NCBI GenBank assembly: GCA_020852515.1
Contig: JADZAS010000002.1
Span: 1-64,000 of the forward strand
Length of the DNA: 64,000 nt
Source of the DNA: Phycisphaerales bacterium
GTDB taxonomy: Bacteria; Planctomycetota; Phycisphaerae; Phycisphaerales; UBA5793
Reading direction: 5' to 3'
The notes below the pieces were generated by a model. That model did not search any database and was not told the DNA's origin. It saw only the letters and a list, made by a program, of their open reading frames with translations. The number at the start of each line of letters is the position of its first letter. Within the stretch, counting starts at the first letter, position 1. Both the position numbers and the translations under genes were made by a program. Below are positions 1 to 6,912 of this stretch, piece after piece.

Positions 1-144
1 GGCTTTTGGGCGATTTTCGTCGATTTTCATTTTTCTGGAGGGGGTGCAGGCGAGTTTTAATCCGTTTATTTGCGTTTCTGAGAAGTCAGCGCACAAGTCG
101 CGCCTGACCCGGTGCGCTGGCGCGCGGGGCGGCGAATTCTCTCA

Positions 145-345
145 CCACAAAGGGCACGAAGAGCACGAAGGGGCACGAAGAGTGAGGGGGTGAAGGGGTG
201 AAGGGGTGACGGGGTGAAGGGGTGACGGGGTGAAGGGGTGAGGGGGAAAGGCACCGAGGCGACGAGCAGCGAAGAGAGGCAGCAGGCACTTGGGAAAGAG
301 AGGCACCGGGCACTTGGGGAAGAGAGGCGCCGGGCACTTGGCATC
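145..345. repeat. Cluster of intergenic simple repeats
   Basis: This stretch holds three low-complexity blocks. At 145-178 are degenerate GGCACGAAG units. At about 183-247 an octamer GGGGTGAA (sometimes GGGGTGAC) repeats in tandem about eight times. At about 286-345 a 24-25 bp unit built on GGCACTTGGGGAAGAGAGGC repeats about 2.5 times. Positions 361-440 continue as purine-rich GCAGAG/GCGGAG text. Nothing in bases 1-460 reads as a convincing gene: open frames here are Ser/Pro or Arg-rich translations of the repeats. Confidence 0.75.
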
Positions 346-460
346 AGGCATCAGGGAACGTCAGTCTCACGCAGAGCCGCGGAGATCGCGGAGGGGAGAG
401 TCGGCCGCGAAGAGGCGCAGAAGGCGCAAGAGGAGAGGCAACCAGGCAGGGAGGGACCGA

Positions 461-634
461 GGCATCGATCGCATGGGCCACCTTCGCCGGTGGTGGCGGC
501 TACCATTTCTCGTTGGTCAAGCGGACGGCGGCGGCGCTGGCTCTTGGAGCACACGTTTCGGCCGCGCGGCCGGCCGCGGAAGGCGGCAGCGGCATGAGCA
601 GACCTGATAAACGTACCTGTCCCGTTTTCTTGCC
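461..634 (+). mobile_element. Right half of a transposase-derived palindromic element (copy 1)
   Basis: From about 461 this sequence matches the 3' half of the fuller copies at 1961-2239 and 3433-3736. It shares the GTTGGTCAAGCGGA segment, the GGCCGGCCGCGGAAGG block and the terminal inverted repeat that includes AAACGTACCTGTCCC (609-623). The left half is missing and is replaced by purine-rich simple sequence. One frame ends in RGRPRKAAAA and a stop, as the C-termini of REP-associated Y1 transposases often do. The call as a decayed, non-autonomous element is an inference. Confidence 0.65.
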
Positions 635-650
635 TAAATGCGGCTTCTTC

Positions 651-1328
651 GTGTCGCGATCTGCGTCCTATCTAGTTTATGGTCTACTCGCGGTCATTAC
701 AGTTGCACTGCTCTGCATTACTATTCACCTCGACCATGATCTTGAACTCTACGATCTGGTGTTCATACGGTCGGATAGTGAAACCAGATGTCTAGAGTGG
801 CGCAGAGGAGTCGGAATGCAGTCGTTATCAACGAACCCATTGTTGAGTGACGGGGGGGGAGGTCTGATCTTGCCCAATGTGCCGCTGACGCTTCCCAGAT
901 GGGCTGGGATAAGACACTTGGAACCAGAGCCGGAGTTTCTCACACTTCGCGAGGTTGCTGTGGGCTGGCCGTTTCCGGCGTTTCGTTCGACGTTCTGGTC
1001 CGAACCCGACGACCGAATCGGCGAGGTCTTTCATCATCGGGGGGGGATCGAACTGCGACTCTTCGCCGGAAAGGTCTGCGTCATAATTCCCTATTATCCA
1101 CTCTGGCGTGGATTGATACTTGATGTTATGGGGTTTGCTGCGTTGCTCTGGATTGGTCGGAGCTTCATCGAAAGTGCGATAATCGCATATCGAACTTGGC
1201 AAGGCCGCTGTCCACACTGTGGGTACTGCATGGCGCTTCTCGATTCATCGCTGTGTCCCGAGTGCGGGGAGCCGCCTCCGCCTCATCGACGAATACAGTT
1301 GAGGCTCGTCCGTAAACAGCGGAAGTAA
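651..1328 (+). CDS. Membrane protein with C-terminal zinc ribbon (paralog 1)
   Basis: No known function. With the GTG start at 651 the product is 225 aa, with a transmembrane segment at about 6-27, an extracytoplasmic domain, a GWP motif at 105-107, a PLWRGL motif entering a second transmembrane segment (about 153-172), then a cytoplasmic-type zinc ribbon with Cys187, Cys190, Cys202 and Cys205 (CPHCGY...CPECG). Paralogs lie at 2318-3151, 3793-4611 and 51837-52508. The frame is open upstream to an ATG at 594, but that start lies inside the repeat element and adds only repeat-encoded residues. The GTG start matches the start of the paralog at 3793 (TGTCGCGAT shared). Codon use is AT-richer than the housekeeping genes nearby, suggesting acquired or rapidly changing DNA. 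Confidence 0.75.
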   Translation: MSRSASYLVYGLLAVITVALLCITIHLDHDLELYDLVFIRSDSETRCLEWRRGVGMQSLSTNPLLSDGGGGLILPNVPLTLPRWAGIRHLEPEPEFLTLREVAVGWPFPAFRSTFWSEPDDRIGEVFHHRGGIELRLFAGKVCVIIPYYPLWRGLILDVMGFAALLWIGRSFIESAIIAYRTWQGRCPHCGYCMALLDSSLCPECGEPPPPHRRIQLRLVRKQRK

Positions 1329-1656
1329 ATGCACATGGCTATCTGCGACAAGACTACACGCGACGGTCAACACCTGCCGGCGCGAAGGGACATGCAAGGG
1401 ATTGGTGATAATTCGGAAAGGACTGAGCCGTCAGTCGGGTGAACACGCGTGGTCGCAGCGTTTCCTCGTGCTATGTGATATATGTCTCCACCCGTGCGGT
1501 TTGCATCGAATAGCATCAGAACGTCGGCTTCCTTAGCGATCCGCTAGAGCGCGTTTGCCCAACGCGTAGCGCGTTCGGCGCATGTTCGGTGGCGCGACGG
1601 GTTGGATGCGGCTACATTCCTCCCGGACCTGCGGAACGGGTCCAGAAGGAGCATGG
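1329..1656. other. Intergenic stretch without recognisable gene
   Basis: About 330 bases between the first zinc-ribbon gene and the IS630 remnant. I see no conserved coding frame, RNA gene or strong hairpin. The sequence just before the remnant (about 1550-1650) may be the flank or end of the former insertion sequence. Confidence 0.5.
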
Positions 1657-1730
1657 ATGGCCGCACCCTATTCACAGGATCTCAGAGATCGCGTGCTCGC
1701 GGCGTACGACCGCGGCATGCGAACGCGGGG
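1657..1730 (+). pseudogene. IS630-family transposase, N-terminal remnant
   Basis: The frame from ATG 1657 begins MAAPYSQDLRDRVLAAYDRG, which closely matches the N-terminus of the helix-turn-helix domain of IS630-type transposases. Homology stops after about 23-25 residues, where GGGAAGAAAACGGGACAGG of the local repeat begins. No catalytic DDE part follows anywhere in the window. The fragment was probably cut by insertion of, or recombination at, the repeat core, and is non-functional. Confidence 0.7.
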
Positions 1731-1755
1731 AAGAAAACGGGACAGGTACGTTTGT
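1729..1755 (+). repeat. Isolated core of the palindromic element
   Basis: Carries GGGACAGGTACGTTT (1739-1753) in the left-end orientation, directly abutting the IS630 remnant. The downstream bases do not follow the internal sequence of the full element, so only the terminal repeat is present. Confidence 0.7.
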
Positions 1756-1960
1756 TTCTGCATCCGAGCGGCCTCGATCGAATACCAGTTGACGAAATCC
1801 GCCCCCATGACTCTCAGAGACCCTTCCGGACGGTCAGCTTTCGCTGCGGCCAAGCCAAATGATGAAGATGGCTGCCGCCTCATTGATCCGCATCGGATTA
1901 ATAACAGCTGTTGCGAAGGAAAATGCGGCGATAAGAAGCCCTGCCGCAAGTATTTTGGGG
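1756..1960. other. Unassigned segment between two repeat cores
   Basis: About 205 bases bounded by two element ends in the same orientation. No gene is recognised. Read on the minus strand, one frame gives a hydrophobic run (ILAAGLLIAAFSFATAVI) resembling a transmembrane helix and stops near 1834. This could be the scrap of a membrane-protein gene trapped between repeats, but it has no start of its own outside the element. Confidence 0.35.
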
Positions 1961-2239
1961 AGGAAAACGGGACAGGTACGTTTATTCTCGCCAGAGCATT
2001 GTTCTTCGCGGGTGGCGCGGCTGGTACTTCTCTTGCCTCGCACGGCTCGACCGACCCCCGGCGGCCCCGCCTGCCACGTGCTCCATCGCGGCGTCGATCG
2101 CATGGGCACCTTCGTCGTTGGTGAGGCGGACGGCGGCGGTGCCGGGTTTGGAACACACGCTTCGGCCGCGCGGCCGGCCGCGGAAGGCGGTAACGGCATG
2201 AGCAGACCTGATAAACGTACCTGTCCCGTTTTCTTGCCC
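1961..2239 (+). mobile_element. Transposase-derived palindromic element, full copy (copy 2)
   Basis: A unit of about 279 bp with terminal inverted repeats. The left end is GGAAAACGGGACAGG running into TACGTTTAT (core 1969-1983); the right end is its reverse complement (core 2213-2227, then GTTTTCTTGCC). The inside aligns with copy 3 at 3433-3736, with a small deletion in the middle and an insertion near 2145-2175. No intact transposase is encoded. A miniature, non-autonomous derivative of a REP-associated Y1 tyrosine transposase unit is the best explanation. Confidence 0.65.
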
Positions 2240-2317
2240 GTACCAGGTGCGCTCCGTCGCTCTGCGAGACCTCCTACGACGACAAACAGTGTCGAAAGAG
2301 CACATTACCGTGCGACG

Positions 2318-3151
2318 ATGATGGCAATCGCAGAGTCATCCCGATCGATCCCGCACGATAGGCGGCGCAACAGGGAATTGTTCGCCAAGGTGAAGTATTG
2401 GGCTGCGCTGCTGTTGTTGGCTTCCCTCGCCAACATCAGCGCCTGTTGGATTGCGGCCGCTGCCACCCAGTATGATTGGCAGAATCCGCCTCCTTACCAC
2501 TATGTCTCGATACCAATATCGAACGGCACGTCTGATATTGATGTCGGATGGGAGGCAACCATAACGCGTGGGATAACGCCGCTAATGGAAGTCGTGCTGG
2601 CGTATCCCTCGGCCGTGCACTCTGGCGTACCGGGAAGTTCTTCGGATGCAATGCCGCATATGGGTGCGCTAGATGCGGTGAATGCGAGTTACATAATGCG
2701 CCGCTTTTCATTGGCGAGCGAGGCGACGTACCCGCTTGTCGCTCCTGACACGCGGAAGGACGTCGTACTTCAAGTGTTTGGCTGGCCAATGCGATCAATG
2801 TGGTTGCGTGCAGAATGGGCCGCGTCGGGCGACGGTGCAGTTACCGGATGGCGATTGAACGGTGTGCAGCTCCGCAATCGCGACTTGGCTATGGTCGGCT
2901 CTGCGGATGCTCTGCGGGCAATTCCAATGGGCATTCTCACTCTTGGCTTTGTAGTTAATGTAACGTGTATAGCCTCCCTGATGGTGTTGCTTGACTGGGC
3001 TCGCGTATATGTCATGCAGGGCGTACGCCGGCGACAGGGCAAGTGTGTTCGTTGCGGGTACTCCTTACGGGGCAATACTTCCGGCACATGTCCGGAATGC
3101 GGCGCTCGGGTGCCGGCGAGCAGTAAGCAAATAGCGCGGGATCGAGGATAA
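2318..3151 (+). CDS. Membrane protein with C-terminal zinc ribbon (paralog 2)
   Basis: 277 aa from ATG 2318 (a second ATG follows at 2321). It has the same plan as the paralog at 651: a basic N-terminus, transmembrane segment at about 27-48, an extracytoplasmic domain of about 150 residues, GWP at 155-157, a second transmembrane segment at about 204-226, and a zinc ribbon with Cys243, Cys246, Cys258 and Cys261. The PLW-G motif of the other members is replaced here by AIPMGILTLG. The gene starts 79 bp after the right end of element copy 2, and copy 3 follows about 280 bp downstream. The frame is open further upstream, but only through the element. Function unknown; the ribbon could bind a protein or nucleic acid partner at the membrane. 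Confidence 0.75.
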   Translation: MMAIAESSRSIPHDRRRNRELFAKVKYWAALLLLASLANISACWIAAAATQYDWQNPPPYHYVSIPISNGTSDIDVGWEATITRGITPLMEVVLAYPSAVHSGVPGSSSDAMPHMGALDAVNASYIMRRFSLASEATYPLVAPDTRKDVVLQVFGWPMRSMWLRAEWAASGDGAVTGWRLNGVQLRNRDLAMVGSADALRAIPMGILTLGFVVNVTCIASLMVLLDWARVYVMQGVRRRQGKCVRCGYSLRGNTSGTCPECGARVPASSKQIARDRG

Positions 3152-3272
3152 AGTAGTAATCAGTGACGCTCTGGGAGCGCATCCAGCCTTGTCGGACATC
3201 TGAACGCGACGGCGCCCACAAGTCCGCGACAATCCTGCGATCTGCATCGGAGACAACATCCACGGCGAGTAG

Positions 3273-3289
3273 GTCAGGTGGAACCTGAC
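3273..3289. repeat. Short palindrome GTCAGGT-GGA-ACCTGAC
   Basis: Perfect 7-bp arms with a 3-nt centre. A second copy with centre GGC lies at 4730-4746. Both lie in intergenic DNA of the repeat-rich island. Protein-binding site or small REP-like repeat; not resolved. Confidence 0.6.
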
Positions 3290-3432
3290 AGTTGGGAGTG
3301 TGTAGGAACGGGATCGGGCGAAGGGACTCGCGGGGCCGCTTGCTATCCGCGAGCGCGGTAGTGTTCGTCAAGTTGCGCACACTTGGAAATGGCTCTCCGT
3401 GGGAAGGTGATGGGTCCCCGGAGTTGAAGCGA

Positions 3433-3736
3433 GGTAAGAAAACGGAACAGGTACGTTTATTTTCGCCAGAGCATTGCGCTTCGCGGGCGGCGCGGCTGGA
3501 ACTTCTCTTGCCTCGCATCGCTGGACCGACCCTTGGCGGCCACGCCTGCCACGTGCTCCATCGCGGCGTCGATCGCATGGGCACCTTCGATGATGACCGC
3601 GGCTACCATTTGTCGTTGGTCAAGCGGATGGTGGCGGCGCTGGGTCTTGGAGCACGCGGCCGGCCGCGGAAGGAGGCAGCGGCATGAGCAGACCTGATAA
3701 ACGTACCTGTCCCGTTTGCTTGCCCGTTTTCTTGCC
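3433..3736 (+). mobile_element. Transposase-derived palindromic element, full copy (copy 3)
   Basis: About 300 bp. The left end carries AACGGAACAGGTACGTTTAT (3441-3460) with one change from the consensus. The right end has AAACGTACCTGTCCC (3699-3713) followed by a doubled GTTT-GCTTGCC / GTTTTCTTGCC tail. One frame is open across the whole element and includes HVLHRGVDRMGTFDDDRGYH, then GARGRPRKEAAA and a stop. These resemble the N-terminal and C-terminal ends of a REP-associated Y1 transposase with the catalytic middle deleted. This copy best supports the origin of the family. Confidence 0.7.
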
Positions 3737-3792
3737 CATCGCGATCGGCATCGCTGAGAGTATTGTATTAGCTTAACATATGGAGGCCGCTT

Positions 3793-4611
3793 TTGTCGCG
3801 ATGGACCACAACTGCCGGCGCCGCAAGACTTGCCCTGGCTACGGGCCTAATGCTGCTTAGCGGGATGTTGATTACCGCAATCGTCGGATGGGGGATCGCG
3901 GCATATCATGGAACGGTGGTCGATACCGGGCGGACTCTCGCTCACGAATCGAATGAAGTCCAAGAGATTATACGGCATGTGTCGCGTCCAGGATTTGCTT
4001 ATGTTGTTCAGATTCCCCTCAGCGAAGGCGTCTCCCGTCGCCTCTATGACACTCTGGCTAGTCAGGGCAATGAGTACCATGGGCGCACTTGGTGGTCGCC
4101 AATATTGTCTCAAGACGAGATCTCATCGGGAAAAATCGCTGTTGGTTGGCCCGCACTAGCAATGGGAGCCACATTGGTGCCCGATCCAAGCGTCGCGGTT
4201 GAGGCCAATTGGAGCATCGCCACGCCAGCGGTGCACGGAGGCTTGCCAAGGGACCGGACGAGTATCCTTGCGCCGAAGCGCTATACCATACCTGAAGTGT
4301 ATCCATACTCGCCACTGTGGCCTGGCTTTCTTCTCAATACATTAATGTACTCCGCCCTGTTGGCATTATGCATATTCGGCCTACCGGCATCTAAAAGGTG
4401 CATACGATACTCGCGAAAGCAGTGCATTCGTTGTGGATATCCGTATGGGAGTTCTAGCGTATGCACGGAATGCGGCAAGCCGGTGCCGCGGCATACCACG
4501 GGGGAAGAAGCCGGGACAGGGAAGAAAGCGGAACAGGTACGTTTATTTTCGCCAGAGCATTGCGCTTCGCGGGCGGCGCGGCGGCGCTTCACCCGTGGCT
4601 ACATTCTCTGA
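3793..4611 (+). CDS. Membrane protein with C-terminal zinc ribbon (paralog 3)
   Basis: 272 aa from a TTG start at 3793, chosen because GGAGG lies 7 bases upstream and because the start matches that of the paralog at 651. Transmembrane segment at about 12-36, GWP at 118-120, PLWPGFLLNT and a second transmembrane segment at about 175-197, then a zinc ribbon with Cys211, Cys214, Cys224 and Cys227. The native protein probably ended soon after the ribbon. The last 25-30 residues (from about 244, KKAEQVRLFSPEHC onward) are translated from the left end of element copy 4, giving a chimeric tail. The gene lies 56 bp after the right end of copy 3. Function unknown. Confidence 0.75.
   Translation: MSRWTTTAGAARLALATGLMLLSGMLITAIVGWGIAAYHGTVVDTGRTLAHESNEVQEIIRHVSRPGFAYVVQIPLSEGVSRRLYDTLASQGNEYHGRTWWSPILSQDEISSGKIAVGWPALAMGATLVPDPSVAVEANWSIATPAVHGGLPRDRTSILAPKRYTIPEVYPYSPLWPGFLLNTLMYSALLALCIFGLPASKRCIRYSRKQCIRCGYPYGSSSVCTECGKPVPRHTTGEEAGTGKKAEQVRLFSPEHCASRAARRRFTRGYIL
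4521..4582 (+). mobile_element. Left end of the palindromic element (copy 4, truncated)
   Basis: GAAAGCGGAACAGGTACGTT and the following 45 bases match the left end of copy 3 up to about 4582, then diverge sharply. The right part is absent. It lies inside the 3' end of the preceding coding frame and supplies its C-terminal codons. Confidence 0.65.
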
Positions 4612-4729
4612 CCCCGCCGGGGTCGGAGGTCCCGGGAGCAACATCGAAGACTCGCTTCACGCCCCGGCTGCTGGCGTTCACGCCTTCGGCGAGGGGCGCG
4701 CCGGTCAGGTGGAACTTCGCAGCCGAGTT

Positions 4730-4746
4730 GTCAGGTGGCACCTGAC
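4730..4746. repeat. Short palindrome GTCAGGT-GGC-ACCTGAC
   Basis: Second copy of the 7+3+7 palindrome seen at 3273-3289. A half-site (GGTCAGGTGGAAC) occurs 27 bp upstream at about 4703. It lies about 100 bp before the MTA phosphorylase gene. Confidence 0.6.
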
Positions 4747-4846
4747 CTGCGGCTCGTCTCGGCCTCGCGGCTTTGTGATGCGTGCGCGGGGTGGGTGATG
4801 CTTTTCGGACCCGGCGGCGGGCGGGGCGGGTCGATATCATGCCGCC

Positions 4847-5734
4847 ATGGGTGAAGTGGTCATCGGGATCATCGGGGGCACCGGGCTGGGCGAGCGGCTG
4901 GCGGATGCGTTCGGGGCGTCGCTGCAGGCGGTGGAGATCGACACGCCCTTGGGCCGGCCCAGCGGCGCCGTGCTGAGCGGCGAACTGCTCGGCACGCGCG
5001 TGGCCATCCTGGGCCGACACGGGGCCGGGCACACGCTTAACCCTTCGGCCGTGCCCTATCGGGCCAACATTTTCGCGCTCAAGACGCTGGGCGTGACGCA
5101 CCTCATTGCCAGCGGGGCCACCGGCTCGCTGCGCGAGAACATCCATCCGGGCGAGATCGTCCTCGTCGATCAGTTCATTGACAAGACCGTCGGCCGCGAG
5201 CGGACGTTTTATGAGCGGGCGGCGGTGCACGTCGAGTTCGCCGAGCCGGTGTGCCCGGTCATGCGGCGGTGGCTGGCGGACGCGGCGGAGCGCGAGGGAC
5301 TGCACTGCCACGACGGCGGGACGTACGTGTGCATGGAGGGCCCGGCGTTTTCGACGCGGGCTGAGAGCGAGATGCACCGCACGTGGGGCGGCGATCTCAT
5401 CGGCATGACGGCGCTGCCCGAGGCGAAACTGGCGCGCGAGGCGGAGATGGCGTACGCGCTCATCGGCCTGCCGACGGATTATGACTGCTGGCGGCCGGCG
5501 CCCGAGGGCGTGGCGCGCGAATCGCTGCTGGGCGAGATCATCGGCAACCTGAGCAAGGCGAGCGAGGCGTCGGTGCGGCTGATTCGCGCGGCGCTGAGCG
5601 ATGTGTCGTCGCTGCGCGCTGCGCCCAGCGCAGCGCACGAGGCGCTGGCGCTGGCGATCTGGTCTGACAAGGCGCGGATCGACGCCGGCGAGGTCAAGCG
5701 GCTGGGGCCGCTGTGGGGCCGGTACTTTGCGTAA
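4847..5734 (+). CDS. mtnP: S-methyl-5'-thioadenosine phosphorylase
   Basis: Cytosolic enzyme that splits methylthioadenosine with phosphate into adenine and methylthioribose-1-phosphate, the first step of methionine salvage and of polyamine by-product removal. The 295-aa product begins MGEVVIGIIGGTGLG and keeps the family motifs: GRHGAGH and the phosphate/ribose region, ASGATGSLRE, the purine-site segment EGPAFSTRAESE, the GMT substrate motif and the DYDCW segment. Length is normal for class II purine nucleoside phosphorylases of the MTAP type. It stands alone, just downstream of the repeat island, with no other mtn gene nearby. A close alternative would be a 6-oxopurine phosphorylase of the same family. 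Confidence 0.9.
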   Translation: MGEVVIGIIGGTGLGERLADAFGASLQAVEIDTPLGRPSGAVLSGELLGTRVAILGRHGAGHTLNPSAVPYRANIFALKTLGVTHLIASGATGSLRENIHPGEIVLVDQFIDKTVGRERTFYERAAVHVEFAEPVCPVMRRWLADAAEREGLHCHDGGTYVCMEGPAFSTRAESEMHRTWGGDLIGMTALPEAKLAREAEMAYALIGLPTDYDCWRPAPEGVARESLLGEIIGNLSKASEASVRLIRAALSDVSSLRAAPSAAHEALALAIWSDKARIDAGEVKRLGPLWGRYFA

Positions 5735-5918
5735 GGCGATCCGGCCTGTGGCGCATTGAAGTCATTGGACAACCGCTTTTGGGCTGCGCTGCCACTCTGC
5801 GCTGCCACTTTGCGATGCGCTGCTGAAGCGGGCGCGTGCGAACGGGGCCAAATCCCCGTAGACGGCGCGAAGGGCACGCCCGATACTTGGTGGAGTTCGA
5901 TGGCGGCGCATCGTGGCG

Positions 5919-6134
5919 ATGCGCCAGGGAACCTCGTTGGATGGAGGCCAGCAATGCGAACTCCCGCTCACGGAGGAGCGACCGCTCAGCGCCGCGCCGC
6001 GCGCCGAGGCGATCTTGATGACCACTCTGCCGATCGTGCCTCATCATCTGAGCCTCGGCGCCGCGGCGGAGGCGCTGGGAGGGATAGTGCTGCGATGCCG
6101 GGCGCCGACGGGGCGCGGGTCACGGAGGAGATGA
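5919..6134 (+). CDS. Doubtful small open frame
   Basis: A 71-codon frame from ATG 5919 with a reasonable amino-acid mix (segments such as LPIVPHHLSLGAAAEALGGI) but no recognised family, and no signal peptide. It overlaps the start of the next small gene by about 40 bases in another frame. The rest of 5735-6094 shows nothing convincing. It may be non-coding. Confidence 0.25.
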   Translation: MRQGTSLDGGQQCELPLTEERPLSAAPRAEAILMTTLPIVPHHLSLGAAAEALGGIVLRCRAPTGRGSRRR

Positions 6135-6244
6135 TCGCGACGCTGGCCCGGCGGCTTTGGGAAGTGCGCGGCGGGAACGCCGTGCTCAACTGGCTTGAGG
6201 CTGAGCGCTCGCTGCAGGATCTGCTGCGTGGCTCGCCCGATTGA
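6095..6244 (+). CDS. Small DUF2934-like protein
   Basis: 49 aa from ATG 6095, with GGAGGG at 6078-6083, an 11-base spacing. The segment MIATLARRLWEVRGG followed by NWLEAERSLQDLL matches the pattern of DUF2934, a short helical domain (A..R.YE.WE.RG...W..AE..L) of unknown function in many soil and aquatic bacteria. The frame is open further upstream, so a longer product is possible. It is followed by the HPF-like gene about 115 bp downstream. Confidence 0.5.
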   Translation: MPGADGARVTEEMIATLARRLWEVRGGNAVLNWLEAERSLQDLLRGSPD

Positions 6245-6359
6245 GCCGATCCGGCGCGACTGGCACCCCGGTCGCTGCTGTGTCCCGCGGCGCCGGCCGG
6301 CGCCGCGGGACCGAATGAGAATTCCTGCCGGGCTGGGGCCGGCGTGAAGGGAGGAATGC

Positions 6360-6809
6360 ATGATGGTGAACGTTCAAATCACCTGCCGCGACGAGGAGAC
6401 CTCCCGCCGCACGCGCCGGCTGGTGAGCGCGCATGCGCCGGCGCTGCAGGAATACAGCGATCTCATCGATCTCTGCCACGTGATCATCCACCACCGCGCG
6501 GCGCCGGCGCACGCGGATCGAGGTTACGCCGTGGCGATCGACCTGATTCTGCACGACGGACGGGCGGTGGAGGCGTGCCTGCGCGACCGGCACATCTACT
6601 TCGAATACCTCGAATCGGCGGTGGACGAGGCGTTTCACGAACTGCGCTGCTGGCTGCGGGAGATGGCGCCGCACTGGCGGCAGACGCCGCCGGACTACGT
6701 CCCGTGCGGGTGCATTCTTTGCGCCTGCCCGATCGACCGGCCGGAGGACTTCGCCCAGCCGTGCATTCTCAACGCCGTGGATTGCGGGACACACCACTTC
6801 GTGGGCTGA
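6360..6809 (+). CDS. HPF/RaiA-like protein with C-terminal cysteine cluster
   Basis: 149 aa. The first about 100 residues resemble the ribosome hibernation factor fold (HPF/RaiA, sigma-54 modulation protein): VNVQITCRDEETS, a helix around LVSAHAPALQEYSDLI, a strand CHVIIHH, then AVAIDLILHDGRAVEA, and a final helix ESAVDEAFHELRCWL. The similarity is weak and made by eye. The last about 35 residues are unusual, with Cys116, Cys118, Cys121, Cys123, Cys135, Cys142 and two His near the end, suggesting metal binding. It could bind ribosomes under stress, but the sequence alone does not prove this. ATG codons at 6360 and 6363 are both possible starts; an AAGGGAGG sequence lies just upstream. Confidence 0.5.
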   Translation: MMVNVQITCRDEETSRRTRRLVSAHAPALQEYSDLIDLCHVIIHHRAAPAHADRGYAVAIDLILHDGRAVEACLRDRHIYFEYLESAVDEAFHELRCWLREMAPHWRQTPPDYVPCGCILCACPIDRPEDFAQPCILNAVDCGTHHFVG

Positions 6810-6912
6810 CTGGCCGAAGAAGGTGCTGTGGTGCTGTTTGGACCATGGTCCGGAATAAAATCGGACTTGCGGCGGTAGGGTCTGCATTGGCCTGCTTCAC
6901 TCGGGGGCGAGC

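Noticed and set aside
461-4611. Integron cassette array
   Set aside because: No tyrosine integrase and no attC-like site pairs; the repeated ends look transposase-derived, so only the arrangement is cassette-like.
4589-5638. 349-codon minus-strand frame over the MTA phosphorylase gene
   Set aside because: Shadow frame; the plus-strand enzyme has complete family motifs.
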